12,548 nucleotides of DNA from Chloroflexota bacterium (GTDB lineage: Bacteria > Chloroflexota > UBA4733). The notes under the pieces were generated by a model. That model searched no databases. It was given only the letters and a program-made list of their open reading frames with translations, and was not told where the DNA came from. Positions 1 through 6,100 of the stretch are shown in pieces (within the stretch, counting starts at the first letter, position 1; every line of letters begins with the position of its first letter). The position numbers and the translations under genes were made by a program. Location of the stretch: contig JAMCTA010000129.1 in the NCBI GenBank assembly GCA_023381895.1, positions 1 through 12,548 on the forward strand, given 5' to 3'.

Positions 1-1181
1 GTGGTGCGCACATCTGGGACGTCGATGGCAATCGCTACGTCGACTACGTGTTGAGCTGGGGGCCGTTGGTGCTCGGCCACGCACCAGCGGAGGTGGTGAG
101 CGCACTCCGGCAGCAAGCCACCCTGGGTACGAGCTTCGGTGCGCCAACGCGCTTGGAGGTGGAGCTGGCTCGCCTGGTGACGGAGACGGTGCCGGCAGTG
201 GAGCAGGTGCGCTTCGTCAACAGCGGCACGGAGGCAACCATGAGCGCTTTGCGCCTGGCACGAGCCTTCACGCAACGCGACAAGTTCATCAAGATGAGCG
301 GCCACTATCACGGACACGGCGATCTGCTGCTCGTTCAGGCCGGCTCCGGGGTGGCGACGCTGGGGTTGCCGGATAGTCCCGGTGTCCCGGCAAGCACAAC
401 GGCTGGCACGCTTACCGCCCCGTTCAATGATCTGGCTGCGATCGAGGGCCTCTTCCAGAAGTTCCCAGGTCAGATCGCTGCCATCATCGTCGAGCCGGTC
501 TCTGGCAACATGGGGGTCGTGCCGCCCCGTCCTGGGTATCTCGAAGGGTTGCGCAGTCTCACGGAGCAGCATGGTGCCCTCCTCATCTTGGACGAGGTGA
601 TGACGGGGTTCCGCGTGGCGCGAGGCGGCGCCCAGGAGCTCTATGGAATCCGCCCCGATCTCACGACGCTTGGCAAGGTGATTGGCGGCGGTCTTCCGGT
701 CGGAGCTTACGGGGGACGAGGTGACATCATGCGGCTCGTTGCCCCAGAAGGCCCAGTCTATCAGGCCGGAACTCTCTCAGGAAACCCGCTGGCCATGACT
801 GCGGGTCTGGCGACACTGCACACCTGGCTGGCTCCCGGAATCTTCGAGCGTGCCGCCCAGGCGGCGGTTGTGTTGGAAGCGGGTCTCCAGCAGGCGGCGA
901 AGAGCGCCGGCATCCCTCTGCAGACGGCCCGCGCCGGCACAATGCTCGGCTTCTTCTTCAACGATGCCCCTGTCGTGGACTACGAGAGTGCAAAACGCAG
1001 CGACACCGACCGTTATGCCAAGTTCTTCCACGCCGCGCTCGAGGAAGGTGTGTACTTCGCTCCCTCGCAGTTCGAAGCAGCGTTTCTCTCGACAGCGCAC
1101 ACGCCGGACATCATCGAGGCGACGCTCGCCGCACTCAGGCGCGTCTTCCGTGACCTGGCGACAAGGAACGAGCGCTCTTGA
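1..1181 (+). CDS. hemL: Glutamate-1-semialdehyde 2,1-aminomutase, 5'-truncated by window edge
   Basis: This PLP enzyme turns glutamate-1-semialdehyde into 5-aminolevulinate, the last step of the C5 route to tetrapyrroles, in the cytoplasm. The reading frame is open from base 3 (residues [20 protein letters not shown]), so the true start lies to the left; about 392 residues are visible of a family usually near 430. Visible class-III aminotransferase marks are the HYHGHGD motif (about 303-323), VEPVSGNMG, the [11 protein letters not shown] strand with the PLP-ring aspartate, and [16 protein letters not shown] with the Schiff-base lysine at bases 675-677. The HYHGHGD and [11 protein letters not shown] forms fit GSA aminomutase better than other class-III aminotransferases. 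Ferrochelatase follows about 50 bases downstream on the same strand, which fits a small heme operon. No frameshift is seen in the visible part. Confidence 0.95.
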   Translation, partial: GAHIWDVDGNRYVDYVLSWGPLVLGHAPAEVVSALRQQATLGTSFGAPTRLEVELARLVTETVPAVEQVRFVNSGTEATMSALRLARAFTQRDKFIKMSGHYHGHGDLLLVQAGSGVATLGLPDSPGVPASTTAGTLTAPFNDLAAIEGLFQKFPGQIAAIIVEPVSGNMGVVPPRPGYLEGLRSLTEQHGALLILDEVMTGFRVARGGAQELYGIRPDLTTLGKVIGGGLPVGAYGGRGDIMRLVAPEGPVYQAGTLSGNPLAMTAGLATLHTWLAPGIFERAAQAAVVLEAGLQQAAKSAGIPLQTARAGTMLGFFFNDAPVVDYESAKRSDTDRYAKFFHAALEEGVYFAPSQFEAAFLSTAHTPDIIEATLAALRRVFRDLATRNERS

Positions 1182-1216
1182 CCTCGGCACCGTCCTTGCT
1201 TCCTCTTCCTGGCAGA

Positions 1217-1223
1217 GAAAGGA
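1217..1223 (+). promoter_or_regulatory. Ribosome binding site deciding the hemH start
   Basis: GAAAGGA lies 7 bases before TTG 1231 but only one base before GTG 1225. The spacing favours the TTG start, which would give a protein beginning with MAPIPYD. Confidence 0.5.
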
Positions 1224-1230
1224 TGTGACG

Positions 1231-2268
1231 TTGGCTCCCATCCCCTATGATGCTGTGCTGCTGGTGTCGTTCGGTGGCCCTGAGGGTCCTGACGACGTCA
1301 TGCCGTTTCTCGACAATACGTTGCGAGGCCGGAATGTGCCCCAGTCGCGTAAGCTCGAAGTGGCTCGTCACTATGCACTGTTCGGTGGGGTGAGCCCGAT
1401 CAATGGTCAGAATCGCCAGCTCCTCGCCGCGCTCGCGGTGGAGCTGAAGGCTGCGCGGATTCACCTTCCGCTCTACTGGGGAAACCGCAACTGGCATCCG
1501 CTGCTCGAAGATACCGTGCGGCAGATGAGCCGGGATGGGGTGCGGCGTGCGCTCGCCTTCGTGACGAGTGCCTATAGCTCCTACTCCGGGTGCCGCCAGT
1601 ACAGGGAAGACATCGAGCGCGCCCGCGCCGCTGTCGGGCCGGATGCGCCGGCCATCGACAAGGTTCGTGTCTTCTACAACCATCCCCTGTTCGTTGCCGC
1701 GAACGCCGCGCTCTTAAGAGAAACCCTGGCGCAGCTACCGGTCGGGATTGAAGCCACCTCGCGCGTGATGTTCACTGCGCACAGCGTGCCGGTGAGCATG
1801 GCTGCGCACAGCCGCTATCGCGAACAGCTGGAAGAGGCGTGCCGTCTAGTGGCTGCAGCAACCGGAGTGAACGAGTGGGATCTCGTGTTCCAGAGCCGGA
1901 GTGGTCCGCCCCAGCAGCCGTGGCTGGAGCCAGACGTCCTTGATCACCTGCGTACCCTCAAGAACAGGGGTGTCACGCACGTGGCTACGGCGCCCATTGG
2001 GTTCGTATCGGATCACCTGGAAGTTCAGTACGATCTCGGCATTGCAGCGCGGGAACTGGCCACGGAGCTTGGTCTTCAGCTCGTTCTCACGCCGACAGTG
2101 GGCGCGCACCCACTCTATGTGCAGATGGTGCGCGAGCTCATCGAGGAACGTTGTGGTCCCACGCACCTGAAGCGCGCCAGTGGCCGCTTTGGTCCAAGCC
2201 ATGACGTGTGCCCCGAGGACTGCTGTCTCGTGCCAGTACGTCCGGGCGCTATGAGTGCTCATACCTGA
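1231..2268 (+). CDS. hemH: Ferrochelatase (protoporphyrin/coproporphyrin type)
   Basis: This enzyme inserts Fe2+ into a porphyrin in the final part of heme synthesis. The TTG at 1231 is chosen because GAAAGGA (1217-1223) sits 7 bases before it; GTG at 1225 in the same frame is an alternative adding two residues. The product is 345 residues, a normal length. The chelatase fold is shown by VSFGGPE near residue 12, SPINGQNRQL, GNRNWHP, the TAHSVP motif with metal-site His184, and GFVSDHLEVQYD with Glu264, the second conserved active-site residue. Cys121 in SGCRQY and Cys327, Cys331 and Cys332 near the C terminus form a four-cysteine set like the [2Fe-2S] ligands of actinobacterial ferrochelatases. 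Whether the substrate is protoporphyrin IX or coproporphyrin III cannot be read from the sequence. It lies 49 bases after hemL. Confidence 0.95.
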   Translation: MAPIPYDAVLLVSFGGPEGPDDVMPFLDNTLRGRNVPQSRKLEVARHYALFGGVSPINGQNRQLLAALAVELKAARIHLPLYWGNRNWHPLLEDTVRQMSRDGVRRALAFVTSAYSSYSGCRQYREDIERARAAVGPDAPAIDKVRVFYNHPLFVAANAALLRETLAQLPVGIEATSRVMFTAHSVPVSMAAHSRYREQLEEACRLVAAATGVNEWDLVFQSRSGPPQQPWLEPDVLDHLRTLKNRGVTHVATAPIGFVSDHLEVQYDLGIAARELATELGLQLVLTPTVGAHPLYVQMVRELIEERCGPTHLKRASGRFGPSHDVCPEDCCLVPVRPGAMSAHT

Positions 2269-2336
2269 GTGAGCAGAGGCCTGCGGCACACACGTAGCTC
2301 ACTGATGGATCCCCCGATCCTCCTGCATGCACCCAT

Positions 2337-2366
2337 GGCTGGTGCGCCTTCTTCAGCGCACCAGCC
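2337..2366. terminator. Perfect 11-bp hairpin between convergent hemH and MFS gene
   Basis: GGCTGGTGCGC (2337-2347) is exactly complementary to GCGCACCAGCC (2356-2366), with an 8-base loop. It sits 68 bases after the hemH stop and 56 bases beyond the end of the convergent MFS gene. There is no T-run on either side, so it is not a canonical intrinsic terminator. Its position suggests a bidirectional transcription stop or RNA 3'-end stabiliser. The rest of 2269-2422 holds no gene I can support. Confidence 0.55.
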
Positions 2367-2422
2367 GTGCCTCGGACTGCGTGATCTGGCACAGCGCCGG
2401 CGGCCTGCACGCACCTGCTCCC

Positions 2423-3817
2423 TCACGGTGAGGTTGCTGACTCAGCTCCTGGTCGCTCCATCCGCACAGCCGCCAGCGCCGTCAGCCCCAGAGCTATCAG
2501 CATCAGCAGGAATTGCGCAAGTAGCGCCACTAGCTCAGGCACCGCCAGGCGGCCTGCCTGCGCGATGATGACGCCTCCGAGTCCAGTGCCAAGAGCGCCT
2601 CCCAGGACGTTGCTGATCTGGAGTCCGGTTGCTGCCACACCTTCCTCCCCCACGCGCGCACTTTCCAGCACCAAGAGCGACACCGTCGTGAATCCGAGCC
2701 CCATTCCCAGCCCGCCAATCCCCCAGGACACTGTCGCGAGCCATACCGGTGTCAGCGACAGCAAGACACTCACGGTCCCGGCGGTACCGGCACCGATAAG
2801 GACCAACCCGCTTTCCACCAGCAGACGGCGGCTCTGCCGGGGTGCGAGACGTGCCTGCAGCCACGAGCCCGCTGTCCAGCCCACCGTCGCACCCGTCAGC
2901 GGGATCCCTGCCGTCGCTACACTCTGTCCGCGGATGGACGTCAGCATCAGGGGCACGAACGCATCCACACCGAAGAACGCCAGGTTGAGGAAGGCCGCTA
3001 CGGCGATACTTGCAGGCAGACCGCTTGCCAGTCGCAGCGTCCCGGCCGGGAGCAGACGCCACAGCGTAGGCAGCGCAACCACACACCCTGCAAGCACGAA
3101 GCTTGCTGCCAGTGGCCACGGCTGTACGTCGAGTCCCGAGAGCACCAGACCGGCGCCGGCTGCGAGGCAGACTGCCACCACCCCGCGCTTCCACGACCCT
3201 TCAACACCGGCCCCGGGACCAAGCCGTCGCAAGCCCGGGAACGCTAGGAGCGCAGCGAGCGGCGGTAGTGGTGCGATCCCTAGGAATACCCAGCGCCAGC
3301 CGGCGCTCGCGGTAACCATGCCAGCCAGAGCAGGGCCAATCAGGCCGGGCACGACCCAGGCGCTTGAAAGCACGGCCAGCATGCGCGGCTTCTCTGCCTC
3401 CGTGTAGCCCCGTCCGATGGCAACGTACGATAGGGAGCCGATGATCCCCGCCCCCAGTCCCTGCACCGTCCGCCCGACGACGAGCACCAGCATCACGGGC
3501 GCTAGTCCGGCAATCAGTAGCCCCAAGGTGAACAGTGCCACACCAACGGCGAATGGACCCGCCGGTCCCTGCCGGTCGGCTTCAGCGCCTGCAACTGTGA
3601 TGCCCACGAGGTTGGCCAGCATGAAAGCACTGAAGGCCCAGCCATAGAGGGAGAGCCCACCCAGATCGCGCACCGTTGCGGGCATGGCCGTTGCCACAGA
3701 GATCGCTTCGAGCGCGGCGCAGCTCATCGTGAGCACCAGCCCGAGCGTGAGCCGGCGCGGGCTGGTGCGCCTGATTCCCAGCGTTGCGGCCACCTCTGCG
3801 TCTTCGCCTACTGCCAT
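2423..3817 (-). CDS. MFS drug-type exporter, 14 transmembrane helices (EmrB/QacA-like)
   Basis: This is a 464-residue integral membrane protein of the major facilitator superfamily, probably a proton-driven exporter. The ATG at 3815-3817 is chosen because GAGGGAG lies 8 bases upstream; the frame stays open further upstream but that part has no MFS character and runs into transposase-like sequence. I count about 14 hydrophobic segments, the number typical of the DHA2 group. A degenerate motif A (AEADRQGPAGPF) lies between helices 2 and 3, and the antiporter motif C is seen as VVPGLIGPALAGM in helix 5. VVGRTVQGLGAGIIG in helix 4 is the usual motif-B-like stretch. The substrate cannot be told; export of small hydrophobic compounds is the family's usual role. 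It stands alone and converges on hemH. No regulator gene adjoins it. Confidence 0.88.
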   Translation of the reverse strand: MAVGEDAEVAATLGIRRTSPRRLTLGLVLTMSCAALEAISVATAMPATVRDLGGLSLYGWAFSAFMLANLVGITVAGAEADRQGPAGPFAVGVALFTLGLLIAGLAPVMLVLVVGRTVQGLGAGIIGSLSYVAIGRGYTEAEKPRMLAVLSSAWVVPGLIGPALAGMVTASAGWRWVFLGIAPLPPLAALLAFPGLRRLGPGAGVEGSWKRGVVAVCLAAGAGLVLSGLDVQPWPLAASFVLAGCVVALPTLWRLLPAGTLRLASGLPASIAVAAFLNLAFFGVDAFVPLMLTSIRGQSVATAGIPLTGATVGWTAGSWLQARLAPRQSRRLLVESGLVLIGAGTAGTVSVLLSLTPVWLATVSWGIGGLGMGLGFTTVSLLVLESARVGEEGVAATGLQISNVLGGALGTGLGGVIIAQAGRLAVPELVALLAQFLLMLIALGLTALAAVRMERPGAESATSP

Positions 3818-3929
3818 CACCCGCTCTCCCTCGTCCCCGGCACTCGGTAAGGCCCGCCAAGCCGCACCAGAGTCCCAGTGTACAGCGCCGGTTCCACCAT
3901 TCACTCCGCCGACCGCCGGCCCGCTCCTC

Positions 3930-4105
3930 GGCGATCAGCCGTCGCTGGAAGGCGACGAGCGTGCCTTGACTGAGGGGTGCCTCCTGACCGTCGAGGCAGC
4001 CCAGTCCCAACTGCCAGCGGGGTCTATCGTCAGCGCCTTGATCGCCATATAGAAAAGCCCGGGGTGGAGGTCGTGGTGGAACAGGATCAGCGGGCATCGC
4101 CTCCC
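3930..4105 (-). pseudogene. Transposase N-terminal remnant (IS1182-like), frameshifted
   Basis: Two overlapping minus-strand frames join to give one transposase-like stretch. The first reads LHPGLFYMAIKALTID, ending near 4022, and the second continues as RPRWQLGLGCLDGQEAPLSQ followed by GTLVAFQRRLIAEE down to about 3933. The pattern of a tryptophan-leucine segment, then a P-hydrophilic-SQGTL-F-RLI segment, resembles the N-terminal domain of IS1182-type transposases. This is my reading from memory of the family, not a search result. One base has been gained or lost around 4022-4028. No catalytic DDE domain follows, because the exporter gene begins just beyond. It is best seen as the decayed end of an insertion element between the exporter and the toxin-antitoxin locus. 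No terminal inverted repeat or target duplication could be assigned. Confidence 0.45.
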
Positions 4106-4127
4106 TCGCGTGTTCATAGTGAGGGAG
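4101..4127. repeat. Inverted repeat before the toxin-antitoxin promoter, candidate operator
   Basis: CTCCCTC (4101-4107) and GAGGGAG (4121-4127) are perfect 7-base complements separated by 13 bases; the extended arms match at 9 of 11 positions. The right arm ends three bases before the -10 box at 4131, so a bound repressor would cover the -35 region. HigA-type antitoxins usually bind such palindromes to repress their own operon. It might instead be left over from the neighbouring insertion element. Confidence 0.4.
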
Positions 4128-4130
4128 CCA

Positions 4131-4136
4131 TATACT
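4131..4136 (+). promoter_or_regulatory. Candidate -10 box (TATACT) of the toxin-antitoxin operon
   Basis: TATACT matches the TATAAT consensus at 5 of 6 bases in an otherwise GC-rich area. No good -35 is seen 16-18 bases upstream, as is common for regulated promoters. It would start RNA near 4143, leaving about 34 bases of leader before the GTG at 4178. Confidence 0.45.
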
Positions 4137-4177
4137 AGCGGTCAGTGCTTACTTTGCTGAGCCGATCGGATGCTGGA

Positions 4178-4590
4178 GTGACGTGGCTGGAGATCGAACT
4201 GTCCAGTGGGCGCCGGCCTGTGAGCGAGTCCATCCTTCAATTACGGGACCCTGAGATTAAAAGCTGGCTTGTCGCCAAGCTGTACGCCGCCCTTGCTGCC
4301 AGCTGGAATGAGCTCTTGCAGACCCGGCGCGTTCGCAAGCTACGCGGATACCCGGACTTATTCGAGTTGCGGGTGCCAGCACGGAACGTCGCCTACCGTC
4401 TACTCTTCACCACCTCAGGGCCGGCTTCGTTGCACTCCACATCTTTCAGAAGAAGTCTGAGAAGACACCGGCGAATGACCTGGTGCTAGCCGATGAGCGC
4501 CGACGAGAGTTCGCCACGTCGGATCGTACGGTGCCCCTAGCGGTACTCAAAGTCTGTGATAGCATGAACGCTATCAACCGGAAAGGATGA
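4178..4590 (+). pseudogene. HigB/Gp49-like RelE-superfamily toxin, broken by a one-base deletion
   Basis: The frame from GTG 4178 gives TWLEIELSSGRRPVSESI and then KLRGYPDLFELRVPARNVAY plus RLLFTT, the hallmark of phage-derived Gp49-like/HigB ribosome-dependent mRNA interferases. After the G-run at 4418-4420 this frame loses the family pattern. The frame one base back continues perfectly as GFVALHIFQKKSEKTP and then a charged helix (DERRREF), ending at the TGA at 4588-4590. Adding one G to the run restores a continuous protein of about 137 residues, so the fault is a single-base loss. As given, translation stops at 4489 without the catalytic C-terminal part. GTG at 4145 in the same frame is an alternative start, but the family normally begins near the WLEIE strand. 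The XRE antitoxin follows after 4 bases. A sequencing error is possible. Confidence 0.7.
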
Positions 4591-4594
4591 GGTC

Positions 4595-5080
4595 GTGGCA
4601 AGCACCGGAGAGCGGTACGAAACACTGATGACCGGCAACTTCACGCGCTATGAACTCCTGCTCCTCGAGCTGTTTCGGCGCCGCCAGCGTGCCGGACTGA
4701 CACAGCGGGAGCTGGCATCTGTCATGCGCACGTCACAATCGGTCGTTGCCCACCTGGAAGCGAGTGACGTCGATCCGCGCGTCAGCACACTGCTCAAGTA
4801 CGCGAGCGCGCTCGGGCAAGAGCTGCACTGGAGCCTCCCGCACCCAGCGATATCCGAGTCGCGTGCCGAAGAGGTCTCCGACACGGTCAGCCAGTCAGCA
4901 GGTTCGCTTACTGTGCCCGTAGTTGCTAGGCCCAAAATGGCCGAAGCAGGAGCGGCAATTAGCACGTCAGCATATACGCCTGCTGTACCCGACCTGGGGC
5001 AGACGGCAATCTCGAGTGCTCTCCCCAACCCGAGACAGACCAGGAAAGGCGGAAACGAGTACCCAATAGTCGCGGCGTAG
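4595..5080 (+). CDS. XRE-family HTH antitoxin (HigA-like) with a long C-terminal tail
   Basis: This is a 161-residue DNA-binding protein, the likely antitoxin and autorepressor of the toxin just upstream. GTG 4595 is chosen because GAAAGGA lies 7 bases before it and overlaps the end of the toxin frame, a tight coupling typical of HigBA. Residues about 25-77 form the helix-turn-helix: LFRRRQRAGLTQRELASVM, then SQSVVAHLE as the recognition helix, and VSTLLKYASALG. Residues 80-161 are an unusually long tail, rich in Ala, Ser, Thr and Pro, low in predicted structure and unlike any domain I know. HigA proteins are usually near 100 residues. The tail might bind a toxin, a protease or a third partner. 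It remains intact although the toxin frame is broken. Confidence 0.8.
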   Translation: MASTGERYETLMTGNFTRYELLLLELFRRRQRAGLTQRELASVMRTSQSVVAHLEASDVDPRVSTLLKYASALGQELHWSLPHPAISESRAEEVSDTVSQSAGSLTVPVVARPKMAEAGAAISTSAYTPAVPDLGQTAISSALPNPRQTRKGGNEYPIVAA

Positions 5081-5128
5081 AGCCCCCATCTCGAGGTAGG
5101 GGCGTGAAGGGGAAGGCTTAGTAAGCAA

Positions 5129-5845
5129 TTGGTCGACAGCATTCATCTTATCTCCTCTCGGCGCAGTTACGAGTTCCTCCCTGATGACCTCCGACTCACG
5201 TTCCTCACGCAGCCAGATATCGCGGCCCGCCTTCGCGATGCGCTCTTGTTCCAGGTGCTCCAGATCACCATGCCACCAGCAACGTTTGGCGAGGTGCCCG
5301 TGACATTCCCACCAGGGCTGGTCCTGCAGTACGGAACGCTCAAACGTGGAGACCGTCAAGTTCCTCTTCGGTTCGTGCACGTTGAGCAACGACGCATCGT
5401 CATCGACCTGGCGGGCTTCCCCGAGGACATCGATGAAGTGTATGACCGTCTCGTTCACTCCATCGAGGGAGTGACGGCAGCTGATGGGACACCCGTGATC
5501 GGCGCAGCGCAGCGCGTGCGGGACTACTCCGAGCTGAGCTGCCGCATGGCTATTCATCCGCGGAAACTGACTGAGACTCTCTATCCAGGTGCTCTCCAGG
5601 ATGCTCAAGGAAGAGGTGAAACGCCAGCCACTGGTGTTCCTTATCTCGGTCTCAGATTGATCCACCCGGACCAGGAATTCCCAGGATGGGTGCAAGGTCA
5701 CGCTGATGCCTACGAACTCTCACTGCGCATAGGCAGTCCAGTCGCAGACGCACTTTGGTTCAGTGCGGCACCACTGCCATACCTCAAACATGTGGCGCAT
5801 CTCGAAAGACTCGAGCAGGTGCTCCTGGCGATCTCCCTCCCTTAA
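5129..5845 (+). CDS. Unrecognised 238-residue protein following the antitoxin
   Basis: I do not recognise this protein. The start is taken as TTG 5129, the first usable codon after an in-frame stop at 5105-5107; GGAAGG at 5111-5116 is 12 bases away, so the site is weak and the start uncertain. The product is soluble, with no signal peptide or membrane helix. Visible features are a mixed alpha/beta N-terminal half (LLFQVLQITMPPATFGEVPV, then PLRFVHVEQRRIVIDL), an acidic helix GFPEDIDEVYDRLVHSIEG near residue 100, and a C-terminal half with GVPYLGLRLIHPDQEF and a final helix. It lies 48 bases after the antitoxin on the same strand, so it may be co-transcribed. It does not look like the SecB-type chaperone of three-gene toxin-antitoxin systems. 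Base composition is close to its neighbours'. Confidence 0.6.
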   Translation: MVDSIHLISSRRSYEFLPDDLRLTFLTQPDIAARLRDALLFQVLQITMPPATFGEVPVTFPPGLVLQYGTLKRGDRQVPLRFVHVEQRRIVIDLAGFPEDIDEVYDRLVHSIEGVTAADGTPVIGAAQRVRDYSELSCRMAIHPRKLTETLYPGALQDAQGRGETPATGVPYLGLRLIHPDQEFPGWVQGHADAYELSLRIGSPVADALWFSAAPLPYLKHVAHLERLEQVLLAISLP

Positions 5846-6004
5846 CTTATCGCCCCCAATCCATCGCCTGCTCGCAGTCCGCCCACGCGTCGAGCCATCG
5901 AGGGAAACCGGCCCTTTCTCGTTCCCCTCTGGATGTCTCCACTGCCCCGCCGTGAGCTCGCCGATCGTCACCGCGGGGCAGCCGTCCAAGCCGAGAAATC
6001 GCAT
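5846..6004 (-). pseudogene. Possible remnant of a DUF429-like gene start
   Basis: Reading leftwards from an ATG at 6002-6004, the frame gives MRFLGLDGCPA, which resembles the opening strand of DUF429 proteins, and then VTIGELTAGQW. A second frame, nearer 5850-5910, gives FPRWLDAWADCEQAMDWG, similar to the segment that follows in that family. One or two indels would be needed to join them. The remnant stops against the 3' end of the convergent 238-residue gene, so only an N-terminal scrap would survive. This is recognition by eye only. Otherwise the 255 bases 5846-6100 hold no gene I can support. Confidence 0.25.
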
Positions 6005-6083
6005 CTAATCACCAGAATATGCACTCTGCCCAACGCTCTCCCATTATGCTATTTTGGCAAAGCGCCTCTGTCGCTCACTAGAT

Positions 6084-6095
6084 GATAAGGTTATC
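6084..6095. promoter_or_regulatory. Palindrome GATAAGGTTATC just before the solute-binding gene, candidate operator
   Basis: GATAA and TTATC are perfect inverted arms around GG, ending 5 bases before the ATG at 6101. The shape resembles operators of LacI-family sugar repressors, which usually have a central CG. The AAGG inside it is also the only Shine-Dalgarno candidate, 10 bases before the ATG, so a bound protein would block both transcription and the ribosome site. A TTGGCA at 6054-6059 could serve as -35, but no good -10 is placed correctly. Confidence 0.35.
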
Positions 6096-6100
6096 TCCCA

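Noticed and set aside
2269..2568. Short 99-codon plus-strand frame just after hemH
   Set aside because: It overlaps the hairpin and the exporter's 3' end and is Pro/Ala/Arg-rich without family features.
2565..3407. Long plus-strand open frame (280 codons) opposite the exporter gene
   Set aside because: It is low-complexity Pro/Ser/Arg/Thr sequence mirrored from a clearly membrane-like minus-strand gene, with no ribosome site of note.
3818..3904. N-terminal extension of the exporter by 29 residues
   Set aside because: The extra part lacks any helix or motif, and a good ribosome site supports the ATG at 3817.
4405..4430. Programmed -1 frameshift in the toxin gene
   Set aside because: No slippery heptamer of the X-XXY-YYZ kind is present in frame; a lost G in a G-run explains the change more simply.
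5720..6004. Intact 94-codon minus-strand gene
   Set aside because: Beyond its first residues it has no family pattern and it runs antisense into the end of the 238-residue gene; at most it is a remnant.
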